Below the pieces are notes generated by a model, which did no database searches, was not told the DNA's origin, and saw only the letters and a program-made list of their open reading frames with translations. From Pegea sp. RAD2-039 (Eukaryota > Chordata > Thaliacea > Salpida > Salpidae): a DNA stretch of 64,000 bases. Where the stretch lies: positions 186,001 through 250,000 of the forward strand of contig JAQGEQ010000380.1 in the NCBI GenBank assembly GCA_034620365.1. The letters run 5' to 3'. Below, one piece after another: positions 47,560 through 60,758 of the stretch. The position numbers were made by a program, and so were the translations under genes. Positions within the stretch are counted from its first letter, which is position 1; each line of letters opens with the position of its first letter.

Positions 47560-49400
47560 CAGTGTGATTTTGGGACACCAGAAAATTTTTAATAAACTTT
47601 AAAAAGTTATATCTTTTACTACTTTTGATTCAAATTTCATTTTTACCAAAAACTAGTGACTAAAATTTTAACTTCTTTATGAAAATTAATTTTTTGAGTA
47701 GAATTCAGTTGTATAAGCAAATGCAATACTAAGCCAGTTTTAATCAGTGACATTAAGACGAAAGCAATCTGAGGAAGATCGTATTTTGCTATAAGTCATT
47801 TTTATTGACTACTATAAGTCATGATTTTCATTAATTATAATCTAACGTACCTGTGGTTTGAGTAAGTGATGAAAATGACATTTCACTAGCTAATTAAATA
47901 CTTGGTTGATTTAACGATTTATGAAAAAGTTTTATCGACCTTCAAACATTTCCAAACAAGAAACATGTTTGTGGTCGAGAGTTCTTGGAGACTCATCTCT
48001 TTTAAAGTACAAAACAAAGTCAAATACAAAAAATTATTTTAGAACAAATTTAATAGAAAATCATTTCTTCAATAGCTTACTTAGCTGCACTACAGATAAG
48101 TGAACAACTTAATATTAGTAGTTACAAATTACACAATTTACTTCTTAACATTTGTTGACAGCAAACTAAATTTGTAAAAATAAAATTTAAGTAACTATTT
48201 TGTTCATTATAAATTCATGGTTCCTTTCATATGTTTGTCAAAACTGTGTGACTCAGTAGATTACTCTTCTATTCAGACGGTGGTGTTAGAGTCTCAAACA
48301 ATTTAGTCAAAGTGGTTTGAATAGTCTAAAATAAATCCACTTTTAGCAATGTTAAATATAAACTTTTTTTTCCGTTTCAAATTCACCGAACTTTTTGCAA
48401 TTAATCTTAAGTTCATTTATTATTATATTTTTGTAAACCTTATATATAGTGGGAATTATGTACTTGCTTTATTTGTCCTTTCTGAGTTTTAATAAAATAA
48501 AAATCAATCAAAAGCTTTTTTCACCAAAAAAAAATTACAATATGTTTTTTAGAAACATTTGATTTGGTATTGATTGATTTCATTAACTTTATAAATATTT
48601 ACAAATTCTTTTTCTTTTCAGTTGAAATCTGTAAATTAATTAATTTGAAAATGATTACTTTTAGACTAATTTTAGTCTTAAAAAACTCTTTCTAGTATAT
48701 GCTTAGTTTGATAATTATAATACAAATACTTTTTATACTGGTTAAATCTTTTTAAATTACTAAGTTAATAATGCAACTTTTTATGTTGAAGCTTTTTTAA
48801 TATACATATTAAAGACAAAAGATGTTACAAGAAAAGTATTTTGATATATGCGTAAAATTTTTGTTCAAGAAAAGAATAAAATATACGAAATTGCTAACAG
48901 GTCAAGTGATTGAAAATTAACGGAATTCATAATAGTTATTAATATATAGTAATCAATTCTTACATAGAGTTTGAACAAAAATAGGAATTTGTAAAAAAAG
49001 AAACTTCTAATTTCTTTAAGTTATGTTTCTGATCTGATTATTAAATGATGATAAATTATTATGTTTATAGTGACCGCTAGTTTAACTTTACTAAGATCTT
49101 CAAAAAACTGCCTTCTTTTTTGTATCATTGTAATTATGCTATTCACATCTTTGTGCAAATTTCTTTCTAGTATTACTTGAAAATAGCCTCATTTACAAGG
49201 CTGTGAATAAAATACTTTTCAGAATGAATTATATAACCAACTGAATTATCTCTCACTTTCATTCGTTTGTATTTTTTTACTAAATAAAACTTCTGAAAAA
49301 CTGACATTAGTAGTTTAACAGCTAGAAATTAATTTATATTTTTCATAATTAACCATTTCTCTTTTATTGATCACATAATTTGTATCAAAACTAAATCATG
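47560..49400. other. AT-rich intergenic stretch
   Basis: One ATG-started 60-codon frame at 47921-48103 (MKKFYRPSNISKQETCLWSR) has no recognised family and is probably chance. Otherwise nothing was seen. Confidence 0.4.
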
Positions 49401-52400
49401 TCAGTAGATTCCAGTAGAATCCCAAAAATCACAAAAATCTTCGTTGAAGTTTGAGTCAACAGAAGTTTGAGGAGAAAGTATTCTCAAATTCGGCCAAATA
49501 ATGCCCTGAAGTAAAAAAAATGTTTAATTTCTAAAATGGTAACGGAGTTATAAGTTAGTCTATCAACTGAAGTGGTTCAAAGACAAATAGTGTTGAAGTA
49601 ACAGGTTTGTCAACTTTTTATAAATTATTTTCAACTAAAATCTTACATTTTCATTTGATGTATATCTTGGCCAGTTTGTAAATTGATTTGATTCTGGCTT
49701 TCCATTATAAGCAAAACTACTCCAATAATCAGTAAACATTTCTGTGATTATTTCATCATTTTCGTTTGTGACTTTCCTGAAAATGTCATTCTTTATATTT
49801 CTAAACTATTTTGAAAAATTTGCCTGAAAATATGGATATTTTGCGTAAATAAAATGTAAGATTGAAACAAACCCTGTAAACTCCGCAGTTCCAAACTCAT
49901 AGACCATTTCACAGCCATGGCATGAATATGTACATAGTCTATTTGTACCAGCAGATTCAGGACATGATGAATGATTGTAAATGTACATGAAAACATTTTT
50001 TTCAGTAGTAGCTGAGAAAGATCTTTCAAACAATTAAAATAGTTTTTATTAGAAGCTGATAATTAAATACATTTGTAAATCTGCCCAATAAAAATAAACT
50101 TTCATGGGAAATTAGCACAAGTAGATATATATTTTCCACTGAATTCAATCAAATTTAACATGAATGAATCATTTTTTACAATTACCATTATATACCACTA
50201 AAATATTTCTGAAATAAAACAGATTAACATTATTCTGAATCAATCAAGCAATTGAATGTTGATGAATGTAAAAAAAATCAAGTTTGAAGATTAACAGAAG
50301 ATAAATTTACTTTCAAACAGGTTTAAGAGCAAATTGAAATACTTTTAGTTTAACTGAATTCTTATACTTTTAAATACAAAAATTATTATATAGTAAATTT
50401 TAATTAAATCTTTTCAAAGTACTTTAATTAAAGGGCTACAGAGAAAATCTTGCTTTGCTCAATTTTCTATAGAAATTGTCTTTATTTTCCTGTACAATAA
50501 ATATATATTTTTTGTACTTTTAAAAGTTTGATTTTTGGATAAATTGCTTAAAAATAGTATATACTATATAAATTGTATATGATATTTTTGCGCTACAACA
50601 GTTTAGCTACCCGTGAAGACTTCTATAAAGCAACTTTTCAGCGCAACTAAAAAAGAATTATAAATTGTTTATAACTTATAAAGTCTTGTCGTGTACTGAA
50701 GATTTGTATTTAACAAGTTACGAACATAGATGAAGAATAGAATAGAGTTCTGGGTTTTGCATAATAATAATAATGATAAGGCCTGCTTTGGCCGAGAACA
50801 GCTATGCTGGATGTGCTATAAGTGATGATGATAAAAGCAAAACACAGTGAGATCCAAAAGAACTAAAAATAAGTTTTGCATTTCCATTAAAAAATATTCG
50901 TATGAATGTTTTTGACCTCTTCTTATAAATGTTTAATCTTTGAGCTTTTTAGTACCAATCTTGCAGCTATATTATCGTTTATACTAAGCGAAGTTTTTGA
51001 AATGATTGTTTTCTGCTTTATGAGAAATATTTTTGCTTTCTTAATAGTACGAAGAAAATGAAGAATTACCTTTTTCTCGAAAGTGAAACTTAAATAACTT
51101 TTGTATAGAATTAAAATGTTCGACTTTTAACAACTAATCTGCTATATGACAGTTTAAGAAATTCATTCTACCTTGCGAAAGCTCTTGTTGGACATTTGAA
51201 ATAGTAATCTCTGACTTGTTGAGAATAGATATCCGAGTAGTCAAAGTCTGAGCCAGCAACAGACGGAACAAGTTTCGTGTATTGGTTGATGACACTTTCT
51301 GCAAACTGGGGTCCAACTAACGTCTGGGTTAACTCCTTAATAAAGTGAATTGTTATTTTTAAATTAAAAGATAAGAGCAACTCTTCTTCAAACCAGATAA
51401 GTATCTTTAGTGATAGATCCAATGTCTACATCTGATTTCATATACTCGTCATAACTGTGGCCAATAATTAAATCTTTATCTGTTTGCCACTGACCAGTTT
51501 GAACTAGTTCAAGTGGTTGATCAGTAAATTCAACACCGTCAATGTGTACATTAAACGGTTCAGTTGAATCTAGGAGAAGTCCTTCATGTTCATATTCTTG
51601 TGCTAATTCGGATACTGCTATAACTATATTCTCAGCAGGAATATTTCTATAAAAAACTGTTCGTAGTAAATTAAGTTGAATTTTTAAAGCAATAAATAGT
51701 CAAATTACATCAAGCAACTTGAAATAGAAGTGTAACTCGACCAACAATCTAAATGTTCAAGAAATTTTTCAGTTGTTAACTCAGCTTCTTGGCTAGAAGG
51801 ATAAACATAAGCCCCAGGATTGCTTTGTATGATAGAGCGTTTAAAATAAGGAGCGCTTTCTGCAGAAAGCAAGTGAAAGGTCGTCGATTGAGCTCCAGCA
51901 CTTACACCAAATAGAGTAACCTACGACAAATAAGTTTTGAAGTGAAAGATTTTAATATAGCTTCTAAAATATAAATTTCCGTAGTTATATAAGAGGAAAA
52001 ATAAGAAACTAATCTAATAATATTATACAAACAGAATCATTACGATTATCCAAAGAAAAAAAAAACATTAGAACTGTTTAAACAAATTTGGAAGAAAATC
52101 AAATGACTTCAAAGTTTTTCGAGCAGAATAATATAAAGCAAAACGTCGAGCTAGATTTCACAGGAAGATCTAGGCACATCAATAAAGATTAAACAGTTTT
52201 AAACTTTTCCTGCAACTTTTTTTGTTATAATTATTTATATTTCAGAGATCTTTAAATCTCAGATTGAATCTTCCAGATGATGATAATTCAAAAACTTCAT
52301 CTTTCGAAGCTTTAAAATATTAAGTTTTGAACTCGTAAAATTAAAAACAAAATCACAATGAAAATAAAGTAATAAAAGCTTTTAAACTTGTTTTTTGATG

Positions 52401-55400
52401 CTAAAATATTTCTAAAACTCAATTATTTTGCTGTACTTGATTTGGGTCTCCACCAAACTTTGTTATTTCATCATGAACCCATTTCAAAGCAAGTTGTTGA
52501 TCTTTTATAGCTTGATTTCCTGTGAATGAGACCTTGTCATCTCTATAGACCATGAAACCTAGAGCACCTACAAACAACATAACAGTTGTTTGCTGTAAAC
52601 GTTTAGTTGTTCACTAGTTGTAAGCTTAAAAATTATCAGTTTATAAAATCTTATTTGTCTGACCTAATCGATAATTTATAGTAACCACAATAGTGTTAGT
52701 AGAATTGCTCAAAAATCTTCCATCAAAAGACTTATCTGTCCCGGATCCTACTGTATAGGCACCTCCATGAATAAACAACATCACAGGAAGAAGTTGCTCA
52801 AACTTTTCACTTTTTAACTGCCCAAAGCTTACTGAGTTTGGAACATGTACATTTAAAACCAAGCAATCCTCATTTACCTTTCACAAATAATAAATAGCTT
52901 AAATAGTAAACGTTAAAAATAGATTATTATTATCAAATATAAATAAAAAACAAGTTTAATTCTATTTGAATAAGCTATTTGAATAAGGAAGTGATTTGTT
53001 TAGTATATATATACTATATATCGTGGTTGGTGACGGTAAAAATCTTTCATGAAAACCATGGTGGATCCACATAAAAGTGGCAAGACCTTACGCTCAAGTA
53101 TAAAGAAAAATCCTGACAAGCCGAATTCATCAAAGCAAGCTTACAATTGCCAATCCTACAATAAAATTTGCTTTGGTGAAGATCCGGTAATTGAATGTTT
53201 TAAATGTCTCTCCTACTTTCATCTCACCTGTAGTGATGTGAGCAAGAAAATTTATGATATGTTTGATAACAACCAGATGAAGCAAATGGGATTTAAATAG
53301 TTCTACATTAATAGTAGAACCATGTACACAACAGCTCCCTCATCCAATTCTGATCAAAACCAATTATCCGTCATCAGCAAATCTGTATCTGCTCAATTAG
53401 CCAAAATTAAATCGGAAATTGCCAAAGAAGCTGCCCAGATTGATGAGAAAGTTTCTAGTTTGTCCAAATCAATGGACGAACTGAATGCCTCTACAAAAAA
53501 ACCAGTCACATGGGCCTCGGTGGTCGGTGATCCCGGTTCCGACCAAAATGCTAACATGGTACAGCTTCTTGCCAAGAAGGTCACCGACATGCACAAAAAC
53601 TCACTTTAGACTGTGAGGACAGAGAAAACGATGTCATCATCTTTAATGTCTCTGAGACTGATAAAGATGATGACGGTAAGTTTTTTAATCAAATGTGCTC
53701 TCAAAGCCCTGATTTTGTGGACGTTCCAAAGGTATCAATGACCAGAAGCATGGGAGCAAAAAGCTCTGATTATCAAAGACCGCTGAAAGTGTCCTTTGAG
53801 GAAAGTTGGGACAAACGCCAGTTTCTTGCCAAGCTGTATAATCTAAAGCTTGACAAAAAATTCGAGCGCATTCGAGTAGCACATGATATGTGTGAAGATG
53901 ATCGTTTAGAAAATAAGTGTCTTCTAAAAGAGGCGTATAAAAGAAATCAGATGGAACAACCAACTGATTTCAATTACAAAATCCGAGGTCCACCATGGGC
54001 CTTGAGAATTGTCAAGGTTTCTTCAAAAAACAGAAGTGGCAAATAATCACTGGACCCACATCTTCTTTTTTCAAACTCTCTCCGGACACAATTGTTAATA
54101 CCCAAGATATCAATTTACAGAAGCCCATCATCAAATCTCACAAGCGTCAAAAAGAGAATTCTTCTATCACATTAGGTATGTTTTTCAACGCATGGTCGAT
54201 TATTAACAAAATTTTCCACTTGAAAGCTCTTCTGCATTCTCAAGATTTCACATTTGTTTTTATTACTGAAACTTGGTTGAAACCGTTTTATCCTGATTCT
54301 TTTCTGGTTGACGGTAACCTTTTTTGTGTTTTGCGTTGTGACAGACTGTATGATAGAGGCGGTGGTGTTTGCGTAATTTACAAAATATCGCTTGCACCCA
54401 TGATCTCTAGAATTCAGATCGATACCATTAATTGTCCAGGGTTTGAGATTATCGCTTTTGATTTTCATTACTAAAAGTCCAAATTTTCTCGTTTTATACG
54501 TACCTATCTATCACCCTCTAAAACTAATAATGAGGTTACTGTTAAGGCCTTATTGAAGGTTCTGAAGAGTGTTGTGTGTCCTGAGTTATATATTTTGAGG
54601 AATTTTAATTTTAGTAAAATTGATTGGAATAACCTGAATTTAGTATTTATTGGAAAATCGTTTAACCTGGATAGCGATAATACTAATTCAGCCTTTCTAA
54701 GCTTCCTCAATACCAATAATCTATCTCCGATGGTTACTTTTCCGACCCAAGTTAGTTGGTAATACTCTGGATCTTCTTATTACATCAAAACCCGAGAACA
54801 TTATCTACGTTGATCAAAAAGAACCTTTTGCTTTGACATGCGATCACAATATGATTGAATTCAAGCTCCATCAAACTTTTTTTATGAACGTTAAAACTTC
54901 AAGCAAAAGGAATTTTTACTGTGGAAATTATAATGGTATTACCAATTTTCTATCAGATGTTGACTGGATTTCTGTTTTCAACTCTTCCGAAGACCTCAAT
55001 ACTATTTACTCAAGGTTTACTAACATCGTTAATGAGTCAGTGGAAAAATTCATACCTATTTATAGAGCCAACAAAAAACCAGATTTGCCCAGACATTTAA
55101 TTAATTTACAACATTTAAAAAACCTCCTATACCAACAAACTAAAACAGACCCTTCCATCGAATCTCTGTAAAAAGATCTTTGTATAGTTTACAAGAAATC
55201 TATTTCTAATTTCTATTTAGGAAGAAAAAGTGCAGTTTACCTTCACCTTGCAAGAAAACGTTTTTTGGTTTTATAAATCGCAAGCTTAAGGTGAGATCTC
55301 AAATACCTCCCCTACTTGATAACAGCGACCAACTTGTGATGGAACCAGAAAATGAAGCTGAGTTGCTAAACAATCAATTTAATAGCGTTTTTATAACCGA

Positions 55401-57894
55401 TGATGGTAATACTTCTACTCCGACATTCTTACAAATGTCTCTGAGATGGTAAATCTTGACATAACGGTCAATATGGTATCTAACGCTATTTCTTCTTTAA
55501 AATCATCAGCTTCCAATACCCCAGATCAGATCCCAGCTTTGTTTTTAAGAAAAACTAATTCCTCTTTATCACTACCTTTACTGCTTTTCTTTAACATGAC
55601 TCTGAGGCGAGGAAAAGTTCCACAAACTTGGAAGAAAGCTATTATTACTCCAATTCATAAAAAGGGTCCCAGAAACACCGCACTTAACTACCGACCAGTT
55701 TCGCTGACTTCAGTTATCTGCAGAACTCAAGAGTATATAATTCATAATCATATGACCAGTCATTTGATGGAGCACCATCTAATATCTGATGTCCAACATG
55801 GCTTTGTGAAACAGAGATCTTCCCTGACTCAACATCTCACTTTTCTCAATGTGCTTACTGCCCATTATAGAAGTAATACATCATATGACATCATATACCT
55901 CGATTTTGCTAAAGCATTTGATTATGTCCCACACACTAAGCTCGTTACTGTATTGAAAAACTCAAAAATCAACAGCTTTATCTTACAGTGGATTATAGAT
56001 TACCTATCAGGTAGAACCCAACAAACTCGTGTAGAAAGATCTTTATCTACTTCTAGTCATATCACTAGTGGTGTTCCTCAGGGTTCTGTTCTGGGTCCCT
56101 TTCTCTTTTTAATTTTCATCGAAGACCTCATCAGAAGATTAGTAGCAGTAGATGATGTCACAGTGTTTGTGTATGCAGATGATATTAAGCTCTTATCTTG
56201 TAATCCTTCAAAACTTCAAACTGCACTACACACTGTAGAAAACTGGTTTACGAATTGGCAGCTCAGAATCCAGCCCACAAAGTCTGAAATTTTTCTCCTA
56301 AACCAGCTGTAAATTGCTTGAACCAATACTCCATCAATAGATTCATTATTCAACGAGTATCTTCGGTCCTAGACCTTGGCATTACTCTATCATCTGACTT
56401 TAAATGGCGCAATTATGTTTCCAAAATCTTTGGAAAATCAATCAACCTTGTCTTCCTTATCATAAAAACCTTTAATTCTAAAGACCCATGCTTTCTTATC
56501 ATTCTTTTTTAATTGTACGTACGTCCAATACTTGATTACAATGTCAGTGCATGGATGCCATATCAAGTTAGTGATATCAAAAACATCGAATCTGTTCAGG
56601 CCACATTTACGAGATTAGTATGCAGGAAACTTAATATTAAATATGATAGTTATAAACGTCGTCTCAGTCTCTTCAATTTAGATACTTTGGAAATCCAACG
56701 GATTAAATACGACTTAATTCTTATTTTCAAAATTATTCACAATTTAATTGACCTTCAGTTTGATGACTTCTTTTCCTGAGTCTTATTAGTCCTTCCCTCA
56801 AGTTATATCAGCTCAGACGACACACATTACACCTTAATAAGCCTATATCACCTAGTACATTGGTCAGAGCAAATTTTTTCTCATACCGCACAGTTAATAC
56901 ATGGAACCAGCTGCCATCAGACATTGCCATGTCGAAGTCGCTCGCATTGTTCAAAAAGAAGTTGAACCGTTATAATATTGCCAACATTGTCATTTCTAAA
57001 CTGTGATTTTTTTCTCTTTTTTATATTATTAACATTCCATGTAATTTTTCACTTTTATATGCTTTAAATGCTATCGAAATACCATCTTTTACTTTCTATA
57101 TTTCTAACTAAACAGAAATTAATTGTGAGAATGTGTGTTAGCGAGAGGCACTCCCTTCAGGTACCCTCCTTCGCGTTTATTGTAATAAATAAATAAATAA
57201 ATAATTATAAACTGTTGCTGTTAGCTCTATTAAATGTTAATCGAATTAAATATGGTATGTGATACTGAATTTCTAGTTCTTTTTATAATAAGTGTAAAAG
57301 TGAACAATCAGACCCCTTGATTGAGTGAACTCATTTGAGGGCATTTCACTGCTTTTGGGCGAGAAGCGTCATAATTCTTTTTTGTCCATACTTTTCGTTG
57401 AGGTGGCATAAATCTAAAAGTTTATATTTTCGAGTTTAAACAAGAAGGATCATCAATGTGATAGTAAGTTGGTGTATTTAGTCCGTTGTGATAAGTATAA
57501 CTTTTGATTATTGAACTTGCAATAACTTTAATTAAAATAGTAAAAAACTGTAAAAATTAATATCAATTATAAAAATGATCTTTGGAAAAGATGTTAGATA
57601 AGAAAATTAAAAAAACCATCAAGTTAGTTTTGTTTACCTTAATTCTCCAACTGGAGACTCAGCGTAAGGTACACTATAAAAGGAATGCGCAAATGAGTTT
57701 GTTTGTCCGGTAATTGATGCTCCTGCAGCATTGACTGTAGGATAGTAAAATATATCATCACCTGATCCGAATGATGCAAATTGATTGAATTCAGCAAGAG
57801 TTGAAAATAAACCGTCTGTTTCCTTGTTTAGATTAAAAGCATCTATTGCTCCAAACAAAGTTACCAAACAAAGCACATGATTGTGAAAAATCAT
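49401..57894 (-). CDS. Secreted type B carboxylesterase (cholinesterase-like)
   Basis: Ten exons: ~57641-57894, ~57315-57412, 52666-52879, ~52446-52568, ~51711-51920, ~51402-51648, ~51167-51338, ~49873-50025, ~49654-49778 and 49401-49509. The signal peptide is MIFHNHVLCLVTLFGAIDA. Alpha/beta-hydrolase esterase marks appear in order: SFYSVPYAESPVGELRF, PPQRKVW, NEDCLVLNVHVP, the oxyanion-hole loop LPVMLFIHGGAYTVGSG, VVTINYRL, GNQAIKDQQLALKWV, FGGDP, VTLFGVSAGA with the nucleophile Ser, LIIGHSYDEY with the acid Glu, CHGCEMVYEFG with the His, and the C-terminal DFCDFWD. The triad is complete, but the elbow is GVSAG instead of the usual GESAG. The intron between exons 2 and 3 (about 4.4 kb) contains a whole LINE in antisense orientation. 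It is probably an extracellular hydrolase of esters; the substrate is unknown. Confidence 0.93.
50755..50838 (-). mobile_element. SINE 3'-end fragment, copy 3
   Basis: On the minus strand CCAGCATAGCTGTTCTCGGC then CAAAGCAGGCC matches the 3' end of SINE copies 1 and 2, and it is followed by an ATT trinucleotide tail (TTATCATTATTATTATTAT). It lies in an intron of the carboxylesterase. It shows the family's 3' end and tail type. Confidence 0.75.
52960..57205 (+). mobile_element. CR1-like LINE copy C, nearly full length, degenerate
   Basis: The 5' end has the family motif TTCTATTTGAATAAG near 52960, and the 3' end is GCGTTTATTGTAATAAATAA with a (TAAA)n tail ending near 57205. ORF1 begins MKTMVDPHKSGKTLRS at 53049 and is broken after its zinc-finger region (stop after QMGFK) and again near 53610. 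ORF2 has endonuclease motifs (FVFITETWLKPFYPDSF, YDRGGGVCVIYKIS), but the GDFN catalytic motif is changed to RNFN. The reverse transcriptase core is open at 55446-56312, with GVPQGSVLGP and VYADDIKLL. Several frameshifts make the copy inactive. The zinc-finger ORF1 with an apurinic-type endonuclease and this RT sequence place it in the CR1 group. It sits antisense in a carboxylesterase intron. Confidence 0.95.
55446..56312 (+). pseudogene. LINE copy C reverse transcriptase core (ORF2 fragment)
   Basis: A 288-codon open stretch of ORF2. Motifs in order: PDQIPALFLRK, WKKAIITPIHKKG, YRPVSLTSVICRTQEYI, QHGFVKQRSSLTQH, YLDFAKAFDYVPH, SGVPQGSVLGPFLF and FVYADDIKLLS, the last holding the catalytic aspartates. 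It is cut off from the endonuclease by frameshifts near 55170-55440 and from the C-terminal part by one near 56312, where LYVRPILDYNVSAW resumes at 56510. Confidence 0.92.
57206..57314. other. Remaining intron between LINE copy C and esterase exon 2
   Basis: Short AT-rich sequence between the LINE tail and the donor of the second carboxylesterase exon on the minus strand. No further feature is seen. Confidence 0.4.
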
Positions 57895-58407
57895 TTTAAA
57901 CTAAAATTGTTTTAATAAGTTGTAGAAAAAGCTCATTAAAAATATGAAATACTTAATAAACAAACCATTTTAAATATAAAGCAAAAATATTCATCATGTT
58001 ATAAAATTGTCTACAAAGTTGTTGCAACTTATAAAAATGTAAGACAAATTTATGATAAGGCTTTGAGCTGCTGAAATTATTTAGTTTGAGCAATTATCAA
58101 AATATTTACTAAACATCAGGTTGAAGTCATATGAAAAATTCACACGTCATAGTCAGTTGAAGGTCAACAAAATAAACAGCAAACATCTCAATTGATAAAT
58201 TAAGAATTGAAGAATTTTGATGAGTTTTAATAAAGAAATTGCAGCAAAATGTTTACTCTTTAGCTGAATACAAACTAATAATTGTCTACAAAGAAACCAG
58301 ATAGCTATTTAAAATGTTTTGCTAAAAACTAGGAAAATCAAATAAATAAAAAAGTTTACTGTGTGAATGAAAATATTATTTAACCAAATTAAAGATATTC
58401 ATCTAAA
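57895..58407. other. AT-rich divergent spacer
   Basis: Upstream flank of the carboxylesterase. Nothing was recognised. Confidence 0.45.
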
Positions 58408-58698
58408 TGTTTTCGCTTTTACTTTTATTGTAAAGCTGCCAAACTTATTTTTCTAATATTCAGCCTACAAGTAGAGAGAGAATAAGTTAAACAGCAAAAA
58501 CATTTTTCATTGTATGATTTTATAGGTTTGTTTTCAAGCTTAATTATTTTTACAATCAAGCAAGCAGTAGACTCAGAAGACAAAATCACCACACCCCGCC
58601 ACTTGCATTTACATAACAACTTTATCAAACAAAATAATTTAGAAATTGAGTTTGAAGCTCGTGCAGGAATTTTTCAAGATAAATTTGTTTCAAGATAA
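58408..58698 (+). CDS. Possible small secreted peptide gene, two exons
   Basis: ATG at about 58408 gives MFSLLLL up to a GTAAAG donor, and an acceptor TTTTATAG lies near 58522. Joined in phase, the reading continues LFVFKLNYFYNQASSRLRRQ to a stop near 58611: a signal-peptide-like start followed by a dibasic site. Alternatively, a second frame of the second exon is open to 58698 with a hydrophobic start (LFSSLIIFTIKQAV), then TTPRHLHLHNNF and EARAGIFQDKFVSR. Only one can be right and no family is recognised for either. The open second exon, less A/T-biased than its flanks, is the evidence that something is coded here. Confidence 0.25.
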
Positions 58699-60758
58699 AA
58701 AGTATGTTTTAATTTCGTTTTTATAAAATTTATTTAAAGATTTTGTTTTCAAAGAGGTTTTAGATTCCTCAAATATAAAGAAGTGGCTAAGAAAAACTTC
58801 ATAATACAATTAAGTTGATTTGATAAGAAAATTAAATGAATAGTTCAGAAGGTGTCTGCTGTAAATATCACGAAACTGCTGTCAAACTTAAAAAAGGTTT
58901 GAAATTGTATTACAGTTAAAAGTTCAAAATTCTTTTATAGCAATTCTTTCATTTTATTTTCAATAATTTTATATAAAAACTACTAAATGCTAAGTGGGCT
59001 ATTTTGGTAATTAAAATGGTTCAAAATACCACGACATTTTAACAAATACCAAACATTTAGTTGTCAGAACTGATCTCAGGCCAATAAATAAAGTTTGTAG
59101 TTTGATTCCAATTTAATTATAATGATGTGATATTTTATTTTTATACTTTATTCAACGAAACCAAAGCATCGCAAATATAGATTATTTTAGATATTTGTTT
59201 CAAGAGACAATTACGTACAACACAATTTTTGTCTTAATCTTTTTACATTTGATGTATATTTTTCTACTACTGACGAAATTATTCAGCAAAAACCACTAAT
59301 CCACAAGAAAATTGTCTTGGTTTTTAAAAAAATTTGTACTTGGTGGTTAAGGATTAAACAAATTCAAAATATAGCAAAGTTGGAGTAGTAGATAAATTGT
59401 GTACTATAAATTTCTAGCAAGTGATAATCTATATCAGTACGTGAAATGACTAACTTAAAGATATTGGGACGCTTTTCTAGTCAAGCTTATTTAAAACTTA
59501 TTATAAAGACGATTAAAGTTAATTAAAAAGCTGAAACAGCAAATAAGTATTGAATTACAAAAAAAATAGATAGCAAGTTTTTTTTAGGTGCAATGATTTT
59601 TTAACACATTACAAAATATAATTTCAAAAATGCTTGCATTTGAAAAGTTTGGAAAAACTTTATGTCAAATATATAAGAGATTCTAAAAATGACTATGAAC
59701 AGCTGATTTTGATTTACTTTAATTTCTATTGATTTTTGAACCTTTGTTATCAAACTATAAAATACTTCATCAATCTATTAAAAGTATGAGTTTCTGAAGA
59801 TTTGGTTTGTATGAATTAATTATAGCTAGATCTAAAAAAATGTTATCCCTACAAAAGATATTCAAAGGAAAACTATTTTATGTTTAATTGTTTAATCATT
59901 GTTTAATTATAAAGACTTTATAAATTTTAACATATCATTGCTGTTTAATGTGACTACTTAAAAACGAATTAGCTAATATATAAAAAAGTTGTTAAAAAAA
60001 ATTTAAAGCTATAGAAAACAACTATTATATTGCTTACATGATACCTACAAAAATAACTTGATAATCTTAATATTTTTAAATAGGAAAAAAATAATATCGA
60101 ACAATATTATATTTGCTTCAACAAATATCTTAATGTAAGAGTAAAAAACCTGTACATAGTTTACCTTAAACATTTTGTAAATACTTTAAGTGTAATCTCA
60201 AAAGTTAAGTTTTTATAAAATTTTACTGAAGATAATTATACAGACTTTTTAATTTATCTTGTAAATAAAGAATTGATTTTAAAGCAAACAAGTACAACAA
60301 CTTTGAATCCTATAAAAACATTCACCAGATACCCAGTTATGCTACAATAATTTTACTGTTTCAAAAACAGTATTGAATAAAAACTGATAATCTTATAGCT
60401 TTTATAAAAATTGTTAATATATGAAATATTTTTCATGAATATCAAAATAAAATTTGTAACTTTTCTTTAATTCTATTATTTAAAGCTGAAGTTTAAAAAT
60501 TATTTTTGTTAACATAAAATTTTTTATTAGAACAGCTTTAGATTATTTGTAGAAAGCTTAAAAAGAGGTAGCAATTTGAGGTATAATTTATTTAACAAAA
60601 CCAGTTGTTGTAAAAATAAGTTTTCCTTATAAGAAGGTTAATAATTAAATCATATTTCAATATTATCAGCATTATACAATACCAGATTTAAACTATCAAA
60701 AGACTGATAAAAGTTATTTCAATTAAAAAGGTTTAACAAATTTGTTAGTACCTAAAGA
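58699..60758. other. Long AT-rich intergenic stretch
   Basis: About 2 kb with no supported gene, RNA or repeat on either strand. Confidence 0.5.

Noticed and set aside
47921..48103. 60-codon plus-strand ATG frame
   Set aside because: No homologue, no splice partner, and length within chance expectation in 64 kb.
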